DNA of 44,765 bases from an uncultured Nitrososphaera sp. (GCA_946480575.1 CAMLKF010000008.1:1-44765); one strand, 5' to 3'. Counted from the first letter of the stretch, positions 33,871 to 42,938 are shown. Notes: generated by a model from the letters alone, not told the origin. Numbers and translations are program-made.

Positions 33871-34033
33871 GAGACTCGCCTGATAGACAAGACGGAAGCG
33901 ACCGGCGATTCTGCGGGTGCCCAGAACCACAGGATACTTACAGGCGTATATACAGATGGATGGTCGAGAATGAAGAAAAGTCAGTATGGACAAAATAAGG
34001 CTTATAACTTTATTCAGAGCACCTGTTCAGAGC

Positions 34034-35170
34034 GTGAGAATTTTTGACACGCTGTCGGGAGAAAAGGAAGAATTTGCTGCTATAGCCAATAGCAATAACT
34101 CTGTTGTCAAGATGCTCCTTTGCGGCCCAACCGTTTATGACTATTCACATGTTGGGCATGCGCGCATGCTCCTCTTTTACGACCTCATGTCAAGGCACTT
34201 CAGAGCAAAGGGCATGCATGTAAGTGCCATTGTCAACATCACCGATGTGGATCCCAAGATATTCAAGAAAGCCAAGGCAACCAACACGCCGCCGTCAGAG
34301 CTCGCTGGAAAGTTCATAGGCGAATTGCTGCGCGACCTGTCCGCTCTTGGCATTGAAGGCTTTGCATTCGCTCGCGTTTCTCACCACGTCGGAACAGCGC
34401 AGGAGCTTGTGGCGGGCCTGCTCAGGGACGGCAGGGCATACTCTGCAGGAGGCAACATCTACCTTGACACTTCCAAGATTATATCGTTTGGCAGGCTGGC
34501 AGGAATGTCAAGGCAAGACCTTCGCGACTGCAGGCTGGACATTTCGCCAGCTAAGAAATTGCCAGAGGACATTTTGCTGTGGAATGCCAGCGAAAACCTG
34601 GATGTCGCGTTTTTTGATGCAACCCTTGGCAGCGGGATACCATGGTGGCACATGCAGGACTCCTCTGTGGCAGTCGCAGGCTTTGGCGGATCGTATGACA
34701 TCCACGGCGGAGCAAACGAGCTCGTGTACCCGCATCATGAGTCGCACCTTGCGCAGCTGCAGGCTATAACGTCTCTTGAGAAGCCAGTGAAATTCTGGAC
34801 GCACGTGGGCCTTGTGCGAGCAAAGGGCAGAAAAATGAGCAAGTCGCTTGGCAACACTATCACAATACGCGACCTGCTCAAAAAGCGCACCGCAAACGCG
34901 CTGAGGCTCTACCTGTATTCCAGGCATTACAGGAACGACTTTGATTTTTCAGAAAATCATCTTGACAGCTTTGAGCGCATCAGCGACGCAATAGCGGCTG
35001 CATTGAACAGCAAGCAGGGCAGTGGCAAATCAAAGTTGATTGGGAGGTTTTTTGAGCGCATTGAAGACGACTTTGACACGCCTGGTGCAATAAAGGTAAT
35101 GGTTGAAGCAGCGCGTGTGCGTTCGCCCGACCTGAACGCGATGGTGAACATTCTCGGCCTCCAATATTGA
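34034..35170 (+). CDS. Cysteinyl-tRNA synthetase-like ligase without anticodon-binding domain
   Basis: 378 residues from GTG 34034. It has the class I core: CGPTVYDYSHVGHAR (HIGH motif at 39-42), NITDVDPKIFKKA, DIHGGANELVYPHH and KMSKSLGN. It ends at the DDFDTPGAIK helix region plus about 30 residues, so the C-terminal anticodon-binding part of CysRS (near 460 aa in E. coli) is missing, as in MshC, the Cys ligase of mycothiol synthesis. The zinc site is altered: Cys30 is kept, but E. coli Cys209 is Asp209, His234 is kept, and Glu238 is His238; Asp229 is Glu229. Start choice: ATG 33986 is in frame, but CTTATAAC (34001-34008) lies about 29 nt before GTG 34034, which also aligns with the family N-terminus. 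A GNAT gene follows 4 bp later. Confidence 0.88.
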   Translation: MRIFDTLSGEKEEFAAIANSNNSVVKMLLCGPTVYDYSHVGHARMLLFYDLMSRHFRAKGMHVSAIVNITDVDPKIFKKAKATNTPPSELAGKFIGELLRDLSALGIEGFAFARVSHHVGTAQELVAGLLRDGRAYSAGGNIYLDTSKIISFGRLAGMSRQDLRDCRLDISPAKKLPEDILLWNASENLDVAFFDATLGSGIPWWHMQDSSVAVAGFGGSYDIHGGANELVYPHHESHLAQLQAITSLEKPVKFWTHVGLVRAKGRKMSKSLGNTITIRDLLKKRTANALRLYLYSRHYRNDFDFSENHLDSFERISDAIAAALNSKQGSGKSKLIGRFFERIEDDFDTPGAIKVMVEAARVRSPDLNAMVNILGLQY

Positions 35171-35174
35171 AAGG

Positions 35175-35873
35175 ATGGAGAAGAACGAGTGGTCGTTCTG
35201 CTCGATGTGGACGGAGCGGTTCAGGGTGAAGGGCTGCGCCGACGTCCTTGTCAACGCCACGCTTAGCGGAGACTATTTCTTTAACAGGGCAAGCGTGTCA
35301 AGATGTGCAGACCCAAAAACCGCGGCCAGGCAGGTTGCCGAGATATTCTGGCAAAAAGGCCTTGACTGCTATCTGTACGACAAAGAGGACAAGCTGTCTG
35401 ACTTGGCCCTTGCTGACACGATGCACGTGCTCAGGGCCGGTCCCTTGAAAAAAGTTGCTCCTGTCGACAAGGTGGTTCAGGCCGACAGCTCATTGCTGCC
35501 CGTCTGGATAGACATCTTTTGCAAGTCGTTTGCTGTCCCAGAATGGAAGCCCGAGGTCGAGAGAGTAACGCGCAGTAACTTTGGCCGGCTTGCGCTTCTT
35601 TTGTCGTACAAGAAGGACATGCCTGCAGGATGCGCTGCGCTTTACAGCAGAGGCGGCGTCACAGGCCTCTATTGCCTTGGGACGGTCTCGCAGCTAAGGG
35701 GCAGGGGCACTGCCACGAGCATTTTGGCAAGCGCCGCCTCTCTGAAGCCTGAACTGTTCCTCCAAACTCTTGGCAGCGAGGGCCTGCTCGACCTGTACGA
35801 AAAAGCAGGCTTCAAGATTGCCTATGCTAAAAAGATATATGTATTGCGCAAGCCCGGCTCGCATACAGATTAA
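35175..35873 (+). CDS. GNAT-family N-acyltransferase (232 aa)
   Basis: The C-terminal half has the acetyl-CoA-binding motif A (LGTVSQLRGRGTATSILASA, the Q-x-x-G-x-G/A loop at about 173-180), followed by a motif-B-like helix with GLLDLYEKAGFKIAYAKK. The N-terminal half (about 1-95) looks like a degenerate GNAT lobe, giving a two-lobe layout reminiscent of, but shorter than, MshD. It starts 4 bp after the CysRS-like gene and must be co-transcribed. The likely job is acylation of the amino group of whatever the ligase makes; this is inference. Confidence 0.85.
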   Translation: MEKNEWSFCSMWTERFRVKGCADVLVNATLSGDYFFNRASVSRCADPKTAARQVAEIFWQKGLDCYLYDKEDKLSDLALADTMHVLRAGPLKKVAPVDKVVQADSSLLPVWIDIFCKSFAVPEWKPEVERVTRSNFGRLALLLSYKKDMPAGCAALYSRGGVTGLYCLGTVSQLRGRGTATSILASAASLKPELFLQTLGSEGLLDLYEKAGFKIAYAKKIYVLRKPGSHTD

Positions 35874-35891
35874 AGAACGTGGAAATTCCAC

Positions 35892-35988
35892 GATTACCTG
35901 ATCCCAAAAATAAAACTGTACCAAAATTGTGTAACACAATTTCTTACAGAAGTAAATAACCTGTAAATATTAAGTTCGAGATTACCTG
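35892..35988 (+). promoter_or_regulatory. Promoter region with repeated ACCTG boxes and an inverted repeat
   Basis: GATTACCTG occurs at 35892-35900 and 35980-35988, and a related ATAACCTG at 35956-35963. An 8-bp inverted repeat (AAATTGTG-TAA-CACAATTT) spans 35924-35942. A TATA-like AAATATTAAG at 35965-35974 is about 27 nt before ATG 35997, so one box sits just upstream of the TATA and another between TATA and start, typical operator positions. A second palindrome, CGTGGAA-A-TTCCACG, lies at 35878-35892 just after the GNAT stop. Confidence 0.45.
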
Positions 35989-35996
35989 TTTGGAGC

Positions 35997-36311
35997 ATGC
36001 TGTACGACGACGACGGACTGGGGTACAAGCCTTCCATTAGCCAGCGTCCGTCATGCCAGGTCGCAGGTTGCTTCGAGCCAGCTTCCGTTTACGTTGTCAT
36101 CAAGGAAACGGACATCAATGCGCTGAACATCGAATCTAAGGACAAGCAGCAAGTAGTCATAGAAAGGGAGGACTCGCCGGCTGACGTCAACGCGTTTAAG
36201 CTGATCCTATACCTGTGTGCGCGTCATGACTATGATCTCAAGTACCTGCTTAAGGAAAATGAGCTTGAAATCGCGAAAAGGCGCCACCTTGTGCTCAAGG
36301 AAATTGAATAA
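35997..36311 (+). CDS. Conserved zinc-site protein (104 aa)
   Basis: A Cys20-x4-Cys25 pair near the start and Cys74-x2-His77 later (LYLCARHDYDLKYLL) make a plausible single zinc site of treble-clef type. Between them lies a strand-rich segment (ASVYVVIKETDINALNIESK). The C-terminus is helical and charged. Its promoter region carries repeated boxes. It sits between the GNAT and ino1 genes in the same direction; function unknown. Confidence 0.7.
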   Translation: MLYDDDGLGYKPSISQRPSCQVAGCFEPASVYVVIKETDINALNIESKDKQQVVIEREDSPADVNAFKLILYLCARHDYDLKYLLKENELEIAKRRHLVLKEIE

Positions 36312-36355
36312 CTCTTGAAGATATATTAATCAGAATTCAATGCCCATTACCTTAT

Positions 36356-37444
36356 ATGAGCAGAAAGGTCAAGGTTGCCTTAGCTGGCGTGGGCAACTGT
36401 GCATCCGCTCTTGTTCAAGGCACGCGTTATTACCGCAACAATTCAGAGGCTCGCAAGCCGGAGAAAGGCTGGATAGGCCTCACGGCATATAGCATTGGCG
36501 GGATAGAGCCATCAGACATCGAGTTCGTGGCAGCGTTTGACGTCGCAGACACAAAAGTAGGCAAGGACCTCTCTGAGGCAATCTTTGCCAAGCCAAACAA
36601 CACTGTCAGGATAATCAATGACGTAGACAAGACCGGCGTAAAAGTGATGAAGGGCGAGGTGCACGACGGCGTTGGGCGCCACTTGTCTCAGAAAGTGAGG
36701 ATAGCCACTGGCCCGGCCGTTAACGTCGTGGAAGTGCTCAAGGACACGGGAGCCGAGATGCTGCTCAGTTACCTGCCAGTTGGCAGCAGGAGAGGGACGC
36801 AATACTATGCAGAAGCGGCCCTTGACGCTGGCTGCGGGTTTATCAACGCGATTCCGGTTTTCATTGCGTCGACTCCGAAATGGCAGCAAGCCTTTGAGAG
36901 CAGAGGGCTGCCGTGCGCCGGCGACGACGTGATGAGCCAGCTGGGCGCCACAGTGCTCCACAAGACGCTAGTAAAGTTGTTTGTCGACCGGGGCGTCAGG
37001 GTAGACGAGACCTATCAGCTAAACATCGGAGGAGACATGGACTTTTACAACATGCTTGACGAGGAGAGGCTCGAGGACAAAAGGATAAGCAAGACAAGCG
37101 CGGTGGCAGCGATGGTCCCGTACGAGATACCGATGCGCATCGGGCCGTCAGATTTCGTGTCATTCCTTGACAACGACAAGGTGTGCTACATCTCGATAAA
37201 GGGCCAGTACTTTGGCGGCATCCCAGTCGAGCTAGATCTGAAACTAAAAGTGGTAGATGCTTACAACAGCGCCGGCGTCATGATAGACGCAGTGAGGGCG
37301 ACAAAGATAGCAATTGACAGGGGCATTTCAGGGCCGCTTGAGAGCATTTCGGCCTACTGCTTCAAGCACCCGCCGGTCCAGATGCCATACTCGGTGGCAA
37401 AAGCGAACTTTCTAGAGTTTGTCGAGGGCAAGAGAGAAAGGTAG
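36356..37444 (+). CDS. ino1: Myo-inositol-1-phosphate synthase
   Basis: Converts glucose 6-phosphate to inositol 3-phosphate using NAD. 362 residues, the size of archaeal and actinobacterial Ino1. Rossmann start KVALAGVGNCASALVQG; substrate region LPVGSRRGTQYYAEAALDAG; AIPVFIASTPKW; GDDVMSQLGATVLHKTLVKL; NIGGDMDFYNM. The Lys residues of the active site are in the expected stretches. In archaea the product is used for inositol phospholipid head groups; in actinobacteria it also starts mycothiol synthesis. The AGATATATTAATC box is 30 nt upstream of ATG 36356, so it can be expressed on its own. Confidence 0.94.
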   Translation: MSRKVKVALAGVGNCASALVQGTRYYRNNSEARKPEKGWIGLTAYSIGGIEPSDIEFVAAFDVADTKVGKDLSEAIFAKPNNTVRIINDVDKTGVKVMKGEVHDGVGRHLSQKVRIATGPAVNVVEVLKDTGAEMLLSYLPVGSRRGTQYYAEAALDAGCGFINAIPVFIASTPKWQQAFESRGLPCAGDDVMSQLGATVLHKTLVKLFVDRGVRVDETYQLNIGGDMDFYNMLDEERLEDKRISKTSAVAAMVPYEIPMRIGPSDFVSFLDNDKVCYISIKGQYFGGIPVELDLKLKVVDAYNSAGVMIDAVRATKIAIDRGISGPLESISAYCFKHPPVQMPYSVAKANFLEFVEGKRER

Positions 37445-37467
37445 TAGCAACGACTCCCGAATCTTTA

Positions 37468-38265
37468 TCATTCCACTACGACAAATTCCTCTTCTACGCG
37501 ATCTCTCGCGTCAAAGAGTTCTCATCTTTGTGCAAGACAGACGGCAGAGATACATTCCTGTCTGATTTATGTGAGCAGGGGCAAAACATGTCCTGACCTT
37601 CATATCCTATCAGGTAGCTGCGCTTGAAATCCTGAAATGACTCAGATAAGCCGCTGCAGCTAGGAATTGCGCCAGTTAAATAGCTGAAATTCTCAGGGGC
37701 GTCCTCGTTTTCAATTGTGACAATAAATCTATCGCAGCGGCTTCTATATCGTTTAACTGTAACCAACCTTGAATGCCACTGGCTCGCCAACTTTGTAGCT
37801 GCCCTTTAGCTCTTCGATAGAAATATTGACATATGGTTCTTTGCAGAGTTCAGGAAAAACCTCTACCAATCCTCTTAACCACGTCCCGGGCTTCGCCGCG
37901 AAAGCCGTATCTTACCAGATTTGTAAATGCGTACTCAAATGATTCCCCGGGACTGGGAAAGCGTTTGTTCCGTTGTTCAGTGCCGGCACCGATGTCCGGC
38001 TCAAAATTGTTGTCGGGAAGTATTCCATGCGGAACTGCGTCTTGATTTACCCATCTCATAGTGTTATTCGTCCCAATAAAGAGCTAGCCTAGCTTGGCTC
38101 AAAACTCTTTTACAGAGACCCTATTGACGCATCTTTTGGGATTGTTATTGTCACAAGGGGCTCTTCTTCTGGCATAACGCCAGCGCCATTGAATACGAGA
38201 GCAAACACGGCTACAAACGCAACTCCGATAGCAAGACCGGCTGCGACAGGAGCTACATCACCCAT
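37468..38265 (-). pseudogene. Decayed membrane-anchored blue-copper/Ig-like protein gene
   Basis: Read from ATG 38265: a signal anchor (GLAIGVAFVAVFALVFNG), then PLVTITIPKDASIGSL and TAA at 38112-38110. A second frame gives FIGTNNTMRWVNQDAVPHGI, then PSPGESFEYAFTNLVRYGFR, clearly a cupredoxin core. A third gives PYVNISIEELKGSYKVGEPV, an extracellular Ig-like domain. A fourth gives CDRFIVTIENEDAPENFSYL. A last switch gives LFDARDRVEEEFVVVE and a TGA at 37470-37468. At least four frame changes and two extra stops are needed, so the gene is dead. The copper-site Cys is not seen. Confidence 0.75.
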
Positions 38266-38409
38266 ATATCATGCGATGGCAGAGCGCCTGAATACCATTT
38301 ATCTTTCTTTGTCCAAACTTACAAGATAAAAATAATTTTACTAAAAGGAGCTCTAATGGACGCTAAAACGCATAATTAGCCGCTTTGGACACTCAACCAT
38401 AGCTATCAG

Positions 38410-41400
38410 TTGGTCCACATCAAAAAGCTCGAAGTGTATGGGTTCAAGTCATTTGGGTTCAAGAACACCGTCGTGCACTTTGAGAAGGGCCTCGTTGCGG
38501 TCACTGGACCTAACGGCTCTGGCAAGAGCAACATCCTCGACGCCATCATGTTTGCAATAGGCGAGAACAGCCCCAAGGCAATGAGAGTGGACAAGTTCCA
38601 GTCGCTATTCCACGACAGCCAAAACAGCAGCCACCGGCTTATCCGGGTGAGCCTCACATTTGACAATGTGGACAGGGGCATCCCTGTCGACGAGGACACG
38701 GTTACCCTGACCCGCGAGATAGAGGGCCAGACTGGCGAGAGCCAGTATTCGCTTAATGGCAAAAAGGTGTCGAAAACCGCCATCATAGAGCTCCTCGAGA
38801 TAGTGCTTGCTGCGCCAAACAAGCTGAACATTGTGCAGCAGGGCATGATCACAAGGATTTCCGAGCTCAACTCCGAGGAGCGCAGAAAGATAATTGAGGA
38901 TATCGTTGGTCTTTCGTACTTTGAGGAAAAGAAGGCTGAGGCGCTAAAGCAGCTGAATGAGGCCGATAGGAGGCTTGAAGTGGCTTTTGCAAGAATGGGC
39001 GAGATCCGCAAGCGCATCGATGAGCTTGAGGCAGAGCGCAACGACCAGCTGCGCTATGACCAGATAAGCGCAGAGCTCAAGCGTTTCAAGGCAATCCAGC
39101 TATCAAACAGCATTAGGATTGCGAGGAACAAGCTTGCCACGAGCAACGTCATACTTGAAGGTAACGTCCAGCGCTCGACTCAGCTCTCAAATCAGATAGA
39201 TGAGCTGAGGCTCGAGATCGAAAAACTAGACGCGGAAAAGACCAAGTTCATTCAGGAAGTGGACACGGCCAACCGCGCCAAAGCCCAAATGGCAAGTAGG
39301 ATTTCAAGCGTCGTGCATGACTCTGAGAGGACAAAGGCGATGCTGGGCGAGTCTGAAAGGCGCGTAGTAGAGATAGAAAAGAGGCTGCCGGCGGTAGACG
39401 GAGGCAAGCAGACGATAGGCCAGCGCATAGAGAACATGCGCGCCGAAGCAGAAGAGCTTAGGTCTAATGTAGACCAGAAAAAGGCCGCTGTTGCAGATCT
39501 GAGAGTCAAGCTGGATTCAATAAATGCAGAGGTAGAAAAGATAACTGGCAGGATAGCGAAGTACGCCTCGTTCAGACATAAGCTTGGGAAGAAGATGTCG
39601 CGGATGTTGTCGCTCAAGAGCCAGATTGAGCTCGCGGCCGCCAGGCTTGAAGAAAAGGTCAAGACCAACAGCTACAAGGCAGCCAACATTGATTCTTCCA
39701 TTTCTGGCTTGCAATCAGAGATCGGCTCTGCAAAGAGCTACCTGACAGAACTTAAAAAGTCATTAGAGTCAGACAGAACGAGATTGCAGAAAACAACTGC
39801 GCTTGTAGCCGAGCTTGCCAGCGCAAAGGCAAGCCTTGAAAAAGAGCTGGCCGACTCTGCCAGCCTGCTGGCAAGGTCAGAGAGTCTCGCCACCAAGTTT
39901 GAAGAGCGCGCAAGCGTCGCCAAGAACGCCATGAACGAGGACTTTGCAATAGCCGAGCTGATGAAAGAGAAGGAGAGGTTCGGCATAACAGGCCTTGTCC
40001 ACGATTTGATAAAGTGGGACAAGAACTACGAGCGGCCGGTGCTTGCAGCCGGCTCGGAGTGGATGAAGGCGTTCGTAGTCGGTGATATCAAGTCTATGAT
40101 ACTGATAGCCGCGTACGCAAAGGAGCGCAGGCTGCCGCGCCTTCGGATAATACCGCTTGACATCGTCAGCCGCTACAAGGCAAGAACCGATATGCCTCAT
40201 GACGATGTCAACGTCATCGGCAACCTCTCTGATTTCGTGTATTCTGAGTACGGCAGGCTGCCGTCGTTCCTGTTCTCAGACACCATTCTGATGAGGAACT
40301 CGTCGAGCGCGTACGCGCTTGCAAGACAGGGCTTTCGAGCAGTCTCTGTGGAGGGCGAGCTGTTCGAGCCAGCTGGAGGGTCGATGTCGCTTGACTTTGG
40401 AGGCAAGATATCCGACCTGACCAAGGCAATACTCCTTGGCGATTCTGTAGAGAACCTGCGCGAAATGCTTGCCAAGCTCGCCAAGACGATAGAGAAAAAG
40501 AACGTGCAGCTCCAGGAGATTGCCGAGCGCATCAGTGCCGGCGAAGCCGATCGGATCAGACTAGAGCTGAGCATCGACAACGTTGAAAACAAGATCCTGA
40601 GCGAGAGCGAATCGACAAGAATAAAGGACAAGTCGCTTGCGCAGCTAACATTCGACAACCAAGCGCTACAGTCAGAGCGCGACTTGCTGGCACTCGAGCT
40701 TGAAAAATGCCGGCGCAGACTGTCGTTGTTAGAGCCTTCGACTGCGAAACTAGCGTCAAGGCTGCAGAGCATCGACGAGTCATCTGCCAAGAGCGAGCTT
40801 GCGGCCAGAAATGTCGACCGCAACCAGATAATTAAGCAGATCGACGCTGCTAACATTGAGCTCGGCCAGATCACGTCGACGCTTGGCGGGCTTGACAGCC
40901 GGCTTGAGCTTGACTCGCGCCAGCTAAAGGAAATAGGCGAGGAGAAGGAGCGCTTGGCGCTGGAGCTAGAGCAAAGGAAAAAGCAGGCAGATGAACTTCG
41001 AACAAAGTCGCAGTTACTTGAAACCGAGCTTAAGGCGCTCAGGGGCCAGGAGCAGCAGGTTATAGATTCCTCCGGCACGGCGTACAGCGTGCTGCAGGAA
41101 TATGAGCGCAAGATAAAGGGGCTTTCGGAAAATGAGCGCAGGATTTTAAAAGAGAACAATGTGATCGAGCGTGAGTCGGCGCTGCTCAGAAAGGACATCG
41201 CGGATCTGACTGCCGAAGAGTCGCGCCTAACAAATGACCTTGTGTGGCTTGGCTACAAGAACAACCTGCTCGACGAGATGGACGTGGCAGCGGCCATAAA
41301 GGAGCTAAGCGACGAGTTCGAAGCAGTGAAATCGAGGATAAACCTGCGGGCTGACGAAGCATATGTGCAGGTGATGGACGGCTACCGCGGCATGTCAACC

Positions 41401-41946
41401 AGGCGCAACCAAGTGGAAAACGAGCGCAATTCGATAGTTTCATTCATCGAGCAGATAGTAAAGGAGAAGAAGGAGGTATTCATGGAGGCGTTCCAGAGGG
41501 TCGACAGTGACATACGTGGCACATTTGGCAAGATGATGACCGGCGGCTCGGCGTGGCTCGAGATAGAGAACCACGAGGACGTGTTTGCAAGCGGCGTGAT
41601 GCTCATGGTCAAGTTCCCCAACAAGACAGTTGCGCGCGAGTCAACTGCGCTGTCTGGAGGCGAAAAGACAATTGCGGCTACTGTGTTTCTGCTCGCGCTC
41701 CAGTCGCTCAAGCCGTCGCCTTTTTACCTGATGGACGAGGTAGACGCCCACCTTGACGCGCAAAACACCGAGCGCCTGTCAAAGGTGCTTTTTGAGCGCT
41801 CGCAGGACAACCAGATAATAGTGGTCTCGCTCAAGGACTCGACCATATCCAAGGCCACGCTCGTCTACGGCGTGTACCCGCGGGAAGGAGTTTCGCAGGT
41901 AGTGAAATACAAGAACCCAGCGCAAGTCCCTCTTGCCCAGATATAA
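38410..41946 (+). CDS. smc: Chromosome segregation ATPase SMC
   Basis: 1178 residues, full length. The N-terminal ATPase half has Walker A GPNGSGKSNILDAIMFAIGE (from about 33). A long coiled coil follows (about 165-500), then the hinge (about 510-660, globular and Gly-containing), a second coiled coil (about 665-1010), and the C-terminal half with signature LSGGEKTIAATVFLLALQSL (about 1081) and Walker B FYLMDEVDAHLD. It organises and separates chromosomes, normally with ScpA/ScpB-type partners, which are not adjacent here. TTG start at 38410; the protein begins at the family-typical HIKKLEVYGFKSF. Antisense frames of over 300 codons are shadows of its coiled coil. Confidence 0.97.
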   Translation: MVHIKKLEVYGFKSFGFKNTVVHFEKGLVAVTGPNGSGKSNILDAIMFAIGENSPKAMRVDKFQSLFHDSQNSSHRLIRVSLTFDNVDRGIPVDEDTVTLTREIEGQTGESQYSLNGKKVSKTAIIELLEIVLAAPNKLNIVQQGMITRISELNSEERRKIIEDIVGLSYFEEKKAEALKQLNEADRRLEVAFARMGEIRKRIDELEAERNDQLRYDQISAELKRFKAIQLSNSIRIARNKLATSNVILEGNVQRSTQLSNQIDELRLEIEKLDAEKTKFIQEVDTANRAKAQMASRISSVVHDSERTKAMLGESERRVVEIEKRLPAVDGGKQTIGQRIENMRAEAEELRSNVDQKKAAVADLRVKLDSINAEVEKITGRIAKYASFRHKLGKKMSRMLSLKSQIELAAARLEEKVKTNSYKAANIDSSISGLQSEIGSAKSYLTELKKSLESDRTRLQKTTALVAELASAKASLEKELADSASLLARSESLATKFEERASVAKNAMNEDFAIAELMKEKERFGITGLVHDLIKWDKNYERPVLAAGSEWMKAFVVGDIKSMILIAAYAKERRLPRLRIIPLDIVSRYKARTDMPHDDVNVIGNLSDFVYSEYGRLPSFLFSDTILMRNSSSAYALARQGFRAVSVEGELFEPAGGSMSLDFGGKISDLTKAILLGDSVENLREMLAKLAKTIEKKNVQLQEIAERISAGEADRIRLELSIDNVENKILSESESTRIKDKSLAQLTFDNQALQSERDLLALELEKCRRRLSLLEPSTAKLASRLQSIDESSAKSELAARNVDRNQIIKQIDAANIELGQITSTLGGLDSRLELDSRQLKEIGEEKERLALELEQRKKQADELRTKSQLLETELKALRGQEQQVIDSSGTAYSVLQEYERKIKGLSENERRILKENNVIERESALLRKDIADLTAEESRLTNDLVWLGYKNNLLDEMDVAAAIKELSDEFEAVKSRINLRADEAYVQVMDGYRGMSTRRNQVENERNSIVSFIEQIVKEKKEVFMEAFQRVDSDIRGTFGKMMTGGSAWLEIENHEDVFASGVMLMVKFPNKTVARESTALSGGEKTIAATVFLLALQSLKPSPFYLMDEVDAHLDAQNTERLSKVLFERSQDNQIIVVSLKDSTISKATLVYGVYPREGVSQVVKYKNPAQVPLAQI

Positions 41947-42007
41947 TATAGCGGCAGGCGAAAACAAGGCGTAAATACAGCAAACTGCCAATACACACGT
42001 ATATACA

Positions 42008-42901
42008 TTGACAATTGCCAGCCCGCAGCAGTCCGCCAAGAGACTGCTGACGCTGTCGCTTTTCGTCACGGCTGCAATAGCGGCCGTTGAAGTTGCAGGC
42101 GGCCTCTTGAGCAACAGCATCTCACTGATAGGCGACGCGGTCCACGTCTTGATGGACGTGATGGCCATCGGGGTAAGCCTCTTTGCGATAACGATGGCAG
42201 CAAGGAGCCATTCCGGGCTCATGACCTACGGCTACCACAGGGCGGAGGTGCTGGCCGCGCTTGCAAACGGCGTTACGCTGTCTGCAATTTCTGTATGGGT
42301 TCTGTACGAGGCGTTCCAGCGTGTGCTCTCGCCTCGGGCAATTGACGCGCCGATAATGCTGATAGCTGCAGGAATTGGCCTTGCGGGCAACATTGCGGTG
42401 ATGCTCCTGCTCAGGCGCCACGCCCAAAAAAGCATCAACGTCCAGAGTGCCTTTGTGCATGTCGTCTACGATATGGTGTCATCAGTGGCAGTCATTATCA
42501 CTGGCTTTGTAGCCTACTACACTGGGATAACGATAGTCGATCCGCTGGTAGCTTTCCTGATAGCTGGCCTGATAGCAAGAAGCGCATACAGCATAGTCAG
42601 GAGCAGCACACACATCCTTCTTGAAGGCGCGCCTAGAGAGCTTGACGTGCAGGAAATAATAGACGCACTCAAGCAGGTAGATGGTATCGTCGATGTCCAT
42701 GACCTGCACGTGTGGACGATATCGTCAGGGATGGACGCGCTGAGCGGCCATGTTATGGTGCGCGACCAGATGTTGAGCCAGTCAAGCCAGCTGCTCAATG
42801 ACATAAACAAGATGCTGGCAGAGCGCTACAACATAACGCACACGACAATACAGCTCGAGCACGAGCACAAAGTGTCCTTTAGGCGAAGCGCCACAAAATA
42901 A
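42008..42901 (+). CDS. CzcD-like zinc/cation efflux transporter (CDF)
   Basis: 297 residues, six membrane helices and a cytoplasmic C-terminal domain. Both transport-site motifs are complete: GDAVHVLMDV in TM2 and FVHVVYDMVSS in TM5, each His-x3-Asp, the Zn/Cd/Co type. The C-terminal domain includes DVHDLHVWTISSGMDALSGH. It exports divalent metal, probably zinc, from the cytoplasm. The His-rich loop between TM4 and TM5 is short (RRHAQK). TTG start at 42008. Confidence 0.93.
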   Translation: MTIASPQQSAKRLLTLSLFVTAAIAAVEVAGGLLSNSISLIGDAVHVLMDVMAIGVSLFAITMAARSHSGLMTYGYHRAEVLAALANGVTLSAISVWVLYEAFQRVLSPRAIDAPIMLIAAGIGLAGNIAVMLLLRRHAQKSINVQSAFVHVVYDMVSSVAVIITGFVAYYTGITIVDPLVAFLIAGLIARSAYSIVRSSTHILLEGAPRELDVQEIIDALKQVDGIVDVHDLHVWTISSGMDALSGHVMVRDQMLSQSSQLLNDINKMLAERYNITHTTIQLEHEHKVSFRRSATK

Positions 42902-42938
42902 TGATGATGAAGAAGAAAGGAAGAAAGAAAGAAAAGAA
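42902..42938 (+). repeat. Purine (ATG/GAA) tract after the CDF stop codon
   Basis: Directly after the TAA at 42899-42901 comes a run of about 37 bases without pyrimidines except for the first three T. It consists of TGA-type triplets then GAA/GAAA units. It reads open as a Lys-rich frame but is better seen as a simple-sequence tract. Confidence 0.55.

Noticed and set aside
33745..33993. 82-codon minus-strand frame before the CysRS-like gene
   Set aside because: Antisense to the split helical gene; Leu/Cys/His-rich with no family resemblance.
40197..41198. 333-codon minus-strand open frame inside smc
   Set aside because: Extremely Ser/Leu-rich, as expected for the complement of coiled-coil coding sequence; smc itself is certain.
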